A stretch of DNA of 5,485 nucleotides, from contig JALOLG010000133.1 in assembly GCA_025456105.1 (NCBI GenBank), forward strand, positions 1 to 5,485. Reading direction: 5' to 3'. A model generated the notes under the pieces. That model did not search any database, was not told the DNA's origin, and saw only the letters and a program-made list of their open reading frames with translations. Every line of letters begins with the position of its first letter. Positions within the stretch are counted from its first letter, which is position 1. The position numbers and the translations under genes were made by a program. Source of the DNA: Ilumatobacteraceae bacterium. Lineage in GTDB: Bacteria; Actinomycetota; Acidimicrobiia; Acidimicrobiales; Ilumatobacteraceae. Below, one piece after another: positions 1-5,485 of this stretch.

Positions 1-1574
1 TCGCGGATCGCGTCGAGCGGCGGGTTGGTGACCTGCGCGAACAGCTGCTGGAAGTAGTCGAACAGCAGCCGTGGCCGCTCGGACAGCACCGCGAGCGGCG
101 TGTCGGTGCCCATCGAGCCGATCGGCTCGGCGCCCGTCTTCGCCATCGGCGCCACGATGATCTTGAGCTCCTCGTGGGTGTAGCCGAAGATCTGCTGGCG
201 CCGCAGGACGCTGTCGTGGCTGAACACCACGTGCTCGCGCTGGGGCAGGTCGTCGAACTCCACCAGCCCGTCGTCGAGCCACTGCTGGTACGGGTGCTCG
301 GCGGCGAGCGCGGCCTTGATCTCCTCGTCGTCGACGATCCGCCCGCTCGCCGTGTCGATCAGGAACATCTTCCCGGGCTGGAGCCGGCCCTTCGTGACCA
401 CCTTGGCCGGGTCGATGTCGATCACGCCCACCTCCGACGCCATCACCACGAGGTCGTCGTCGGTGACCCAGTAGCGGCTCGGACGGAGGCCGTTGCGGTC
501 GAGCACGGCGCCGATCACCGTGCCGTCGGTGAACGTGACGCTCGCCGGGCCGTCCCACGGCTCCATCAGGCTCGCGTGGAACCGGTAGAACGCCCGCTTC
601 GCGGGATCCATGTCGGTGTGGTTCTCCCACGCCTCGGGGATCATCATCAGCACGGCGTGGTGCAGCGGCCGGCCGGCCAGGTGGAGCAGCTCGAGCACCT
701 CGTCGAACCGGGCCGTGTCGGACGCCCCGTCGGTGCAGATCGGGAACGCCCGCTCCAGGTTCGGGAGCAGCGGGCTCGCCGCCATCGCCTCGCGTGCTCG
801 CATCCAGTTCTGGTTGCCCTGCACGGTGTTGATCTCACCGTTGTGGGCGACGTACCGGTACGGGTGCGCGAGCGGCCACGAGGGGAACGTGTTGGTGGAG
901 AACCGCGAGTGCACGAGCAGCAGCGCGCTCTCCACCCGGGGGTCGTTCAGGTCGTCGAAGAACTCGCCGAGCTGGGGCGTGGTGAGCATGCCCTTGTAGA
1001 CGATCGTGCGCGCCGACAGCGACGGGAAGTAGGTGGTGAGCTCGCCGTTGAGCTCGTGCTCGGTGCGCTTGCGGGCCACGAACGTGAGCCGGTCGAGCGC
1101 GATGCCCGTGGCACCGTCGACGGCCTCGACGAACAGCTGCTTGAACGTCGGCATCGCGGCGCGGGCGGTGGCACCCAGGCAGTCGGGGGACACCGGGACG
1201 TCGCGCCAGCCGAGCACCCGGAGGCCCTCCTCCGTGGCGATCGCCTCGATGGCTGCCTGCGCCTTCTCGCACGCCACCTCGTCGACCGGGAGGAACGCGA
1301 TGCCCACGGCGTACGCACCCTCGGCGGGCAGCTCGAACGGCACGACCGCACGGAGGAAGCGGTCGGGGATCTGCAGCAGGATGCCGGCACCGTCGCCCGT
1401 GTCGGGTTCGGCACCCGTGGCGCCCCGGTGCTCGAGGTTGCACAGGGCGCGCAGGCCCGTGACGACGAGCTCGTTCGACTTCACGCCCCGCATGTGGGCG
1501 ACGAAGGAGACGCCGCAGGAGTCGTGTTCGAACCGCGGGTCGTAGAGACCCGAAGGTCCGGGGTAGGTCTGCAT
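1..1574 (-). CDS. gltB: Glutamate synthase (GOGAT) large subunit, N-terminal part, cut by window edge
   Basis: Large alpha subunit of NADPH-type glutamate synthase, which moves the glutamine amide nitrogen to 2-oxoglutarate to make two glutamates in the cytosol. 524 residues are visible of a family usually near 1500, so only the class II glutamine amidotransferase domain and the beginning of the central domain are present; the FMN and Fe-S parts lie beyond position 1. Seen directly: [13 protein letters not shown] at residues 15-27, with Cys20 the expected N-terminal nucleophile after removal of a 19-residue propeptide; [19 protein letters not shown] at 46-64; [12 protein letters not shown] at 222-233; AHNGEINT at 243-250; DRNGLRPSR at 359-367; and [16 protein letters not shown] at 493-508, typical of the central domain. 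The ATG is chosen because GGAG lies 8 nt upstream and the propeptide length is normal. No frameshift is seen. The small subunit GltD is not in the window. Confidence 0.96.
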   Translation of the reverse strand, partial: MQTYPGPSGLYDPRFEHDSCGVSFVAHMRGVKSNELVVTGLRALCNLEHRGATGAEPDTGDGAGILLQIPDRFLRAVVPFELPAEGAYAVGIAFLPVDEVACEKAQAAIEAIATEEGLRVLGWRDVPVSPDCLGATARAAMPTFKQLFVEAVDGATGIALDRLTFVARKRTEHELNGELTTYFPSLSARTIVYKGMLTTPQLGEFFDDLNDPRVESALLLVHSRFSTNTFPSWPLAHPYRYVAHNGEINTVQGNQNWMRAREAMAASPLLPNLERAFPICTDGASDTARFDEVLELLHLAGRPLHHAVLMMIPEAWENHTDMDPAKRAFYRFHASLMEPWDGPASVTFTDGTVIGAVLDRNGLRPSRYWVTDDDLVVMASEVGVIDIDPAKVVTKGRLQPGKMFLIDTASGRIVDDEEIKAALAAEHPYQQWLDDGLVEFDDLPQREHVVFSHDSVLRRQQIFGYTHEELKIIVAPMAKTGAEPIGSMGTDTPLAVLSERPRLLFDYFQQLFAQVTNPPLDAIR

Positions 1575-1582
1575 CGGTTGGG

Positions 1583-1586
1583 CTCC
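1583..1586 (-). promoter_or_regulatory. Ribosome binding site of gltB
   Basis: The minus strand reads GGAG, then an 8-nt spacer, then the ATG ending at 1572. This supports the start that gives a 19-residue propeptide before Cys20. Confidence 0.6.
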
Positions 1587-1645
1587 ACAGATGTCGGAGT
1601 GGCTTCTGGGAGTCCGGGACGACGCTGGCCCGAACGGTTCCCGGC

Positions 1646-1676
1646 ATGTTACGGGATCGCGCGCCGACCCCGCCAA
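1646..1676 (-). promoter_or_regulatory. Possible gltB promoter
   Basis: On the minus strand a TAACAT hexamer (1651 down to 1646) fits the actinobacterial TAnnnT -10 pattern. A TTGGCG hexamer (1676 down to 1671) lies upstream with a long 19-nt spacer. This would put transcription start near 1639 and give a leader of about 65 nt. It is the only AT-containing -10-like word in the 117-nt gap between vapC and gltB. The -35 match is weak and read-through from vapBC is also possible, since no clear terminator separates the two. Confidence 0.3.
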
Positions 1677-1691
1677 ACGGGTTCGCTGGGC

Positions 1692-2108
1692 TCAGGCGGC
1701 GAAGAGCTCGAAGCCCTGCTCGGCGAAGTCGTCGTCGTAGGCGAACGCGACGTCGATCATGCGATCGCGCATCACGAGGAACGATGTCCAGTCGACCAGG
1801 CTGACCGACCGACGATCGGCGGCGAGCATGGCGATGACGGCGCGATCGTGCAGCCGGGCGTCGACCCAGACCACCTCGACCAGCGGGATCAGCTGCTCGA
1901 GCGCCACTCGAGCCGCTTCCATGCCGAGCCGCCGCTGGACGAGCGCGGCCACCTCGGTGACGACCCCGCTGTGGGTGACCGCCACGGTGGCCCCGGCGTC
2001 GAGGTCGTCGAGCAGACGCCGCATGGCAGCTGCGGCATCGTCGTGGCGGGGATCGCTGGCGTCGAGTGCGGCGAAGATCGCGGAGGTGTCGACGAAGACG
2101 GCACTCAC
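1692..2108 (-). CDS. vapC: PIN-domain ribonuclease toxin, VapC family
   Basis: Probable type II toxin: a metal-dependent RNase of the PIN family, inactive while bound to its antitoxin. The 138-residue length is normal. The acidic active-site set is complete: Asp7 in VFVDTSAIFA, Glu52 in VVTEVAAL, Asp106 in SLVDWTSF, and Asp125 in AYDDDF, where three aspartates occur in a row. The motif order and spacing match the VapC branch whose third and fourth motifs usually read LTDxxSF and FDxHF. The start is GTG, overlapping the antitoxin stop as GTGA, so translation is probably coupled to vapB; only a weak GAGG lies upstream. The toxin looks intact, with no stop or missing catalytic residue. The RNA target cannot be told from sequence. 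Confidence 0.9.
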   Translation of the reverse strand: MSAVFVDTSAIFAALDASDPRHDDAAAAMRRLLDDLDAGATVAVTHSGVVTEVAALVQRRLGMEAARVALEQLIPLVEVVWVDARLHDRAVIAMLAADRRSVSLVDWTSFLVMRDRMIDVAFAYDDDFAEQGFELFAA

Positions 2109-2341
2109 GCGAGGAACGCCTCGGCGAGCGCGTCGTCGTGGTCGCCGGCGGCCCCGTCGACCGACGCGAACGCACCCAGTGCGGTGCGGACCTTGGCGAT
2201 CCGGCGCGATCGGATCTCGCGGGCGGTGAGCTCGTCGAGGAGATCGCGCATCACGGCGGCCTGCGACACGCCGCGAGCGGCAGCCAGCCGCTTCAGCGCC
2301 TCGGCCTGCTCCTCCGTCATGGAGATCTGCGTCCGGATCAT
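2105..2341 (-). CDS. vapB: Ribbon-helix-helix antitoxin, VapB/CopG type
   Basis: Probable antitoxin and autorepressor of the PIN toxin encoded directly downstream. The 78-residue protein starts with the short beta strand IRTQISM (residues 2-8), followed by helix EEQAEALKRLAAARG (10-24), turn and helix SQAAVMRDLLDEL (26-38), the layout of MetJ/Arc/CopG-type DNA-binding dimers. The acidic C-terminal tail, DHDDALAEAF at 67-76, is the usual place for toxin binding. The ATG at 2341 has no Shine-Dalgarno sequence, but a TACCAT box lies exactly 7-12 nt upstream, suggesting a leaderless transcript. No in-frame start codon exists between this ATG and the upstream in-frame stop. Met8 is an alternative start but would remove the DNA-binding strand. 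Confidence 0.87.
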   Translation of the reverse strand: MIRTQISMTEEQAEALKRLAAARGVSQAAVMRDLLDELTAREIRSRRIAKVRTALGAFASVDGAAGDHDDALAEAFLA

Positions 2342-2378
2342 GATGTCATGGTAGCCATCGATGACATCATGACATCAT
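2340..2378. repeat. Probable VapB operator: three copies of ATGACATCAT
   Basis: The 10-mer ATGACATCAT occurs at 2361-2370 and again, overlapping by two bases, at 2369-2378. Its exact reverse complement ATGATGTCAT is at 2340-2349. The first and inverted copies form a perfect 10-bp inverted repeat with an 11-bp spacer; the third extends it in direct orientation. Such short repeated half-sites are what ribbon-helix-helix antitoxins bind, and the array begins at the antitoxin start codon. That VapB binds here is an inference from family behaviour and position. The site lies 60-100 nt upstream of the divergent sigma gene. Confidence 0.7.
2348..2353 (-). promoter_or_regulatory. -10 box of the vapBC promoter
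   Basis: On the minus strand TACCAT occupies -12 to -7 relative to the A of the vapB ATG, the spacing expected when transcription starts at the start codon itself. The box lies between the two inverted 10-mers and shares two bases with the proximal one, so a bound repressor would block polymerase. No good -35 hexamer is seen; that region (about 2371-2377) is filled by the outer repeat. Confidence 0.55.
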
Positions 2379-2429
2379 CGACCCCCGGTCCTCGGCAGCG
2401 CGTCAACCGGATCGGCTCGTGCGGTGTGT

Positions 2430-2434
2430 GAAGG
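2430..2434 (+). promoter_or_regulatory. Ribosome binding site of the sigma factor gene
   Basis: GAAGG precedes the ATG at 2439 by 4 nt and the adjacent GTG at 2442 by 7 nt. It rules against the further upstream GTG at 2424, which it would follow. The choice between ATG 2439 and GTG 2442 stays open and changes the protein by one residue. Confidence 0.45.
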
Positions 2435-2438
2435 TTCG

Positions 2439-2942
2439 ATGGTGGCGACCGCCGACACGACGAGGAGCTTCGAGCAGCTCTATGCCGACGAGCTCCCGCG
2501 GCTCGTCCCGACCTTGCACGCCCTCACGGGCGACCGCGCCAGTGCGGAGGACCTGGCGCAGGACGCGCTCCGCCGGGCCCACGAGCACTGGGCCGAGATC
2601 TCGTCGTACGACCGGCCGGGTGCGTGGGTGCGACGGGTCGCGCTGAACCTCGCTGCGAACGCCGCGCGGGGTCGCGGCCGCGAGGCCCGTGCGCTGCAGC
2701 TCGTCAGGCCGGCTGCGCCGGTCGAGCTCCCGGCGACCGACGAGGCCCTGTGGGCCCTCGTGCGCGAGCTCCCCGAGCAGCAGCGCCACGCCGTCGTGCT
2801 GCACTACGTCGAGGACCAGACGGTCGCCGACGTCGCCGCCGTGCTCGAGGTGTCCGAGGGCACCGTCAAGACCCACCTGTCGAGAGCTCGGGCGACGCTC
2901 GCCGCCCGGCTCGCCGAGACCAGCGGAGCCGACCATGCCTGA
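2439..2942 (+). CDS. ECF sigma factor, SigE-like family
   Basis: Group 4 (extracytoplasmic function) sigma factor that would direct RNA polymerase to a dedicated promoter set. It has 167 residues, the usual ECF size. Region 2 spans about 11-80: FEQLYADELPRL, then the conserved SAEDLAQDALRRA (35-47) and RPGAWVRRVALNLAAN (59-74). Region 4 spans about 101-158: LWALVRELPEQQRHAVVLHY, then the helix-turn-helix TVADVAAVLEVSEGTVKTHL (128-147) and SRARATLAARL. There is no region 3 and no C-terminal extension. The downstream membrane protein starts inside this gene (8-nt overlap), a common arrangement for a sigma factor and its regulator. I see no convincing ECF-type GGAAC/CGTC pair upstream, so autoregulation is not supported. 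The subgroup cannot be fixed by eye. Confidence 0.92.
   Translation: MVATADTTRSFEQLYADELPRLVPTLHALTGDRASAEDLAQDALRRAHEHWAEISSYDRPGAWVRRVALNLAANAARGRGREARALQLVRPAAPVELPATDEALWALVRELPEQQRHAVVLHYVEDQTVADVAAVLEVSEGTVKTHLSRARATLAARLAETSGADHA
2925..2928 (+). promoter_or_regulatory. Ribosome binding site inside the sigma gene for the membrane protein
   Basis: GGAG lies 6 nt before the ATG at 2935, within the last codons of the sigma gene. It decides the start of the downstream protein, whose frame is open much further upstream, and gives an 8-nt gene overlap (ATGCCTGA). Confidence 0.65.
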
Positions 2943-4485
2943 CCGCCCGCCCTCCGAGCACGACGTCGACCGCCTCCTGCGCGACGCGGGCGCTCGGCTC
3001 CGTGCGACCGCCCCCACCACGGTCACCCCGTCGACCAGACGTCGTCCACGGTGGATCGTGCCACTGACGATCGGCACCGTGGCCGCCGCCTCGATCGCGA
3101 TCATCGTGGCGATCACGGGCCGATCCGACGACACGCTCGAGCAGCTGCCGGCCGAGCCGGCACCGGTCGTCACCGATGCGACGACCGTGACGACCGCTGC
3201 ACCCGAGCCGACCGAACCCACCGCTCCCGGAACCGACGCAGCGGTCACGACGACCATCGTCGAGCCGGCGTTCTCGGTCGCGGTCGACCAGGTCGGCTGG
3301 GACGGTCCGGGCAGTGCGTGCCTCACCCTCGACGGCGCCGTCACCGGGTGCTTCCCCGGCGGCTCGATCTCGGCCGACTCCGGTGCACCCACGACCGCGT
3401 GGGTGCTCACCGATGACGGCGGCGGCGCCTTCGACGTGTCGATCGTCGACGGCGAGGTCAGTGCGGTCCCGTCCGGCCCCGAGGGCGTGCCGTGCCCCGG
3501 CGATGTTCCGTACCGGAGCGACACCTGGCTCATCGGTCTGGTGTGCGGTCGCGGGGCAGCGCTGTGGGAGGCGCTCCCCAGCGGGCCGACCGGCCCGCCT
3601 GCACCCGAAGCGACGCACGGTGCCGACGGAGGCGTGCTCGAGCAGGCACAGCTCCCGGTGCGGCTGGAGCGGGTCCCGAGCGCGGACTGGCGCATCTACA
3701 CCGCCGACCTCGACCTCGGGTACGAGGCTCGGTGCACTCTCGTGGTGCCCGACGACACCGGCTGGTACGAGAGCTGCGACGTGAGCCAGGGCCCGGCGCA
3801 CCCGGGGACGCTCCTCGTCGAGCACGACGGCGAGGTCCACCTGGTCGACCCGACCGACGGCGAGGTCGAGGCGCTCGGCGACGTCGCGCTGCGCACCAAC
3901 GGCTGCGACACGAGCATCCGTGACCTGGTCGGCGAGCTCGGTGGGGTGTTCGACGGCGCGATGGTGCGCGCGATCGCCTGCCGGGGCGACGACGCCACCG
4001 GTGCGGTCGGTGCGGTGTGGCTGCAGTCGGGTCCACCCGACGGGAGCCTCGTCACATGGCAGCGCGAGTCGGATGGCGAGTGGCAGACCACCGACTACGG
4101 CACCGGGATCGAACCGGACGTGAGCGCGCTCCCCCTCCCGCCGACCGACGTCGTGCTCGCCGAGCTCGACGTCGCCGCGGTCGGCTTCACCGATGCCACC
4201 GAGACCGTCCGCGACTGGATGGCCGCCGACCCCTCGCTCACCATCCCCGACGCGATCGCCGCCGGCGTTCCCGACGCCCTCGGCGTCGAGCGCTTCGACA
4301 CCCTGGCCATGGTGGCGATCCCCTCGCTGACCTTCGTCGAGGTCACGTACCCCGACGACTCGATCGGCAGCGGCCGCTACGCCGTCTGGACCACCGAACC
4401 CGACGACGGCAGCGACCCGCTGCTCGTCGCCTGGCGCTGGGACCTGTGCACCCGCGGTGCCACCCCCGACGGCCTCTGCGTCTGA
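2935..4485 (+). CDS. Single-pass membrane protein with cysteine-paired ectodomain; candidate regulator of the sigma factor
   Basis: Unrecognised 516-residue protein, probably an anti-sigma or sensor partner of the sigma factor encoded just upstream. Residues 1-39 are cytosolic, with a short amphipathic stretch HDVDRLLRDAGARLRA (9-24) and an Arg cluster RRRPR (35-39) before one membrane span at about 40-61 (WIVPLTIGTVAAASIAIIVA); positive-inside topology puts the rest outside. A Pro/Thr/Ala-rich stalk covers about 71-110. The ectodomain (111-516) is acidic and rich in Gly, Asp and short beta-like segments such as VHLVDPTDGEVEAL (301-314). All ten cysteines lie there, in five pairs: 129/139, 187/204, 267/281, 324/349 and 505/515. 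No HxxxCxxC zinc anti-sigma motif exists. The start is fixed by GGAG and the overlap with the sigma gene. The regulatory role is inferred from context; membrane topology is well supported. Confidence 0.8.
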   Translation: MPDRPPSEHDVDRLLRDAGARLRATAPTTVTPSTRRRPRWIVPLTIGTVAAASIAIIVAITGRSDDTLEQLPAEPAPVVTDATTVTTAAPEPTEPTAPGTDAAVTTTIVEPAFSVAVDQVGWDGPGSACLTLDGAVTGCFPGGSISADSGAPTTAWVLTDDGGGAFDVSIVDGEVSAVPSGPEGVPCPGDVPYRSDTWLIGLVCGRGAALWEALPSGPTGPPAPEATHGADGGVLEQAQLPVRLERVPSADWRIYTADLDLGYEARCTLVVPDDTGWYESCDVSQGPAHPGTLLVEHDGEVHLVDPTDGEVEALGDVALRTNGCDTSIRDLVGELGGVFDGAMVRAIACRGDDATGAVGAVWLQSGPPDGSLVTWQRESDGEWQTTDYGTGIEPDVSALPLPPTDVVLAELDVAAVGFTDATETVRDWMAADPSLTIPDAIAAGVPDALGVERFDTLAMVAIPSLTFVEVTYPDDSIGSGRYAVWTTEPDDGSDPLLVAWRWDLCTRGATPDGLCV

Positions 4486-4491
4486 TCGTTC

Positions 4492-4531
4492 GGGCTGCAG
4501 CTGCCATCACATGTGACGGCAGCTGCAGCCC
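4492..4531. terminator. Long palindrome between convergent genes, probable bidirectional terminator
   Basis: Arms of 14 bp (4492-4505 and 4518-4531) are exact reverse complements, and the 12 bp between contain a further 10-bp palindrome TCACATGTGA (4507-4516). The 40-bp unit is thus symmetric except for one A/C pair (4506/4517). It begins 6 nt after the stop of the membrane protein and lies 28 nt past the stop of the crotonase gene on the other strand. In RNA it would form a very stable hairpin in either direction. Neither side has a U-tract, which is common among actinobacterial terminators. A protein-binding palindrome is the alternative. Confidence 0.68.
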
Positions 4532-4559
4532 AAAGCCTCGAAGGAAGGGTGGTGGCCGG

Positions 4560-5369
4560 TCAGTCGGTGAAGACCGGGGGGCGCTTCTCGAAGCCGGCCA
4601 TCACGGCCTCGACCTGGTTCGGCGAGCCGATCTGGGCACCGATCACCCGGCGCTCCTCGGCGAACTGCTCGGCGGCGCCATCGGCGAACAGCCGGTTGAA
4701 CAGCTCCTTCGCGCCGCGCACGGCGCCGGGCGAGCGCGAGGCGATGTCGCGCGCGAGCGCCATCGCATCGTCGTAGGGGGTGTCGCTGAGACGGGTGACC
4801 AAGCCCAGCTCGTAGCCCTCGGCGCCGCTCACGATCCGAGCCGTGAAGGTGAGCTCCTTGGCCACGTCGGGGCGGACGAGCTTCGACAGCACGAACGTGC
4901 CGGTCATGTCGGGCACGAGACCCCAGTGCACCTCGCGCACCGACAGCTGGGTGTCGGGGTGGACGATGCGGATGTCGGCACCGAGCGCGATCTGCAGACC
5001 GCCGCCGAGCGCGTGTCCGGTGACCGCCGCGATCACCGGCACCGGCACCTCCTGCCACACCCAGGCCACCTGCTGGCCGAGGTGCGTGATGCGCCCCTCG
5101 TCGATCGCGCCGGGATTGCCGCGTCGCGGCGAGTCGGCACCCTCGCCGCCGGCCATCGCCTGGAAGCTCGAGAAGTCGAGGCCTGCACAGAACGACGGCC
5201 CCTCGCCCGACAGCACGACGGCGCGCACCCCAGGCTCGGTCTTCAGCCGCTCCCCCGCCTCGGCGATCGCCAGGAACATGTCGCCGTCGAGCGCGTTGCG
5301 CTTGTCGGGACGGTTGAAGCGGACGTCGGCGACGCCGTCGGTGATGGTGATGACGACACGATCGGACAT
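4560..5369 (-). CDS. Crotonase-superfamily protein (enoyl-CoA hydratase/isomerase family)
   Basis: Acts on an acyl-CoA thioester in the cytosol, probably in fatty-acid or related acid breakdown. The 269 residues are full length for the family. Seen: NRPDKRNALDGDM (19-31); oxyanion-hole segments FCAGLDFSSF (60-69) and HALGGGLQIALGADIRI (119-135); and REVHWGLVPD (145-154). The position of the first catalytic Glu in classical hydratases (GGGCE) is Gln126, while the second is kept as Glu146. Asp154, eight residues further, matches the Glu/Asp pair of dienoyl-CoA isomerases. A plain hydratase role is therefore doubtful and an isomerase-like role is possible. The upstream partial gene ends 17 nt before this start, suggesting an operon. 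No clear Shine-Dalgarno precedes the ATG. Substrate unknown. Confidence 0.9.
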   Translation of the reverse strand: MSDRVVITITDGVADVRFNRPDKRNALDGDMFLAIAEAGERLKTEPGVRAVVLSGEGPSFCAGLDFSSFQAMAGGEGADSPRRGNPGAIDEGRITHLGQQVAWVWQEVPVPVIAAVTGHALGGGLQIALGADIRIVHPDTQLSVREVHWGLVPDMTGTFVLSKLVRPDVAKELTFTARIVSGAEGYELGLVTRLSDTPYDDAMALARDIASRSPGAVRGAKELFNRLFADGAAEQFAEERRVIGAQIGSPNQVEAVMAGFEKRPPVFTD

Positions 5370-5386
5370 GGCCGCAGTGTGCCAGG

Positions 5387-5485
5387 TCAGATCTTGGTGG
5401 CCCGCAGCGTGTAGCTGTGCGGGAGGCGCTCGGGTCGGTCGCGCAGCCGGAGCTCGCCGCCACCGATCGGCTCCATCTGGTCGCC
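5387..5485 (-). CDS. C-terminal end of an unrecognised protein, cut by window edge
   Basis: The last 32 codons and TGA stop of a gene entering from the right edge. The visible tail includes MEPIGGGELRLRDRPERL and ends PHSYTLRATKI. The codons are strongly G/C at third positions and the stop falls 17 nt before the crotonase start on the same strand, so this is probably a real gene in the same operon rather than chance. The alternating hydrophobic ending resembles a final beta strand, as seen in some methyltransferases, but too little is visible to assign a family. Confidence 0.6.
   Translation of the reverse strand, partial: GDQMEPIGGGELRLRDRPERLPHSYTLRATKI

Noticed and set aside
1631..1640. 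Small inverted repeat GAAC-G-GTTC upstream of gltB as an operator
   Set aside because: Only four bp per arm and it does not extend outward; expected by chance.
835..2175. A 446-residue minus-strand frame
   Set aside because: Out of frame with gltB and vapC on the same strand; an Arg-rich product with no domain.
2318..2320. Met8 as the antitoxin start
   Set aside because: It also lacks a Shine-Dalgarno and would delete the N-terminal strand that ribbon-helix-helix proteins use to bind DNA.
174..2354. A 726-residue open frame on the plus strand
   Set aside because: It runs antisense through gltB, vapC and vapB, all of which have clear family motifs. Its product is a low-complexity run rich in Arg, His, Val and Glu, typical of an antisense frame in GC-rich DNA.
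2379..2438. An ECF-type autoregulatory promoter for the sigma gene
   Set aside because: CGTC occurs at 2401-2404, but no GGAAC-like -35 lies 16-17 nt upstream, and CGTC is expected by chance at this GC content.
2424..2438. GTG at 2424 as the sigma factor start
   Set aside because: It has no Shine-Dalgarno and would place the GAAGG motif inside the gene; the ATG at 2439 or GTG at 2442 fits better and region 2 begins soon after.
2403..3840. Two long minus-strand frames (430 and 324 residues) opposite the sigma operon
   Set aside because: Antisense to the sigma factor and membrane protein; low-complexity products, no recognisable motifs and no start signal.
4017..5414. A 465-residue plus-strand frame
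   Set aside because: It begins out of frame inside the membrane protein gene, crosses the terminator palindrome and runs antisense through the crotonase gene.

Overview
The window is GC-rich DNA from what looks like a high-GC actinomycete. Nearly all third codon positions are G or C, so long spurious open frames run antisense to real genes. An actinobacterial source, perhaps a marine or soil Acidimicrobiia relative, fits the GC content, the SigE-like ECF sigma factor followed by a membrane protein, the apparently leaderless antitoxin gene and the hairpin without a U-tract. This placement is an inference from style, not from a marker gene.

Layout, left to right. (1) Positions 1-1574, minus strand: the N-terminal 524 residues of the glutamate synthase large subunit (gltB), cut by the left edge. 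(2) 1575-1691: a 117-nt gap with the gltB ribosome binding site and a possible promoter. (3) 1692-2341, minus strand: a two-gene VapBC-type toxin-antitoxin module, a ribbon-helix-helix antitoxin followed by a PIN-domain toxin with a 4-nt GTGA overlap. (4) 2342-2438: a 97-nt divergent intergenic region with three copies of a 10-mer around a well-placed -10 box for the antitoxin gene. (5) 2439-4485, plus strand: an ECF sigma factor and a translationally coupled 516-residue single-pass membrane protein with a cysteine-paired ectodomain, a likely sigma/membrane-regulator pair. (6) 4486-4559: a convergent intergenic region with a 40-bp, almost perfect palindrome. (7) 4560-5485, minus strand: a crotonase-superfamily protein preceded 17 nt upstream by the last 32 codons of an unrecognised gene, probably in the same operon.

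How the parts fit. gltB is core nitrogen assimilation. The TA module sits between gltB and the sigma operon and appears to carry its own autoregulated promoter. The sigma factor and membrane protein are the most interesting unit: the membrane protein has no recognisable zinc anti-sigma motif, but its short cytosolic N-terminus, single membrane span, Pro/Thr-rich stalk and five cysteine pairs outside the cell suggest an envelope sensor controlling the sigma factor. No phage genes, insertion sequences, RNA genes or CRISPR arrays were seen. No gene-free stretch exceeds 120 nt.
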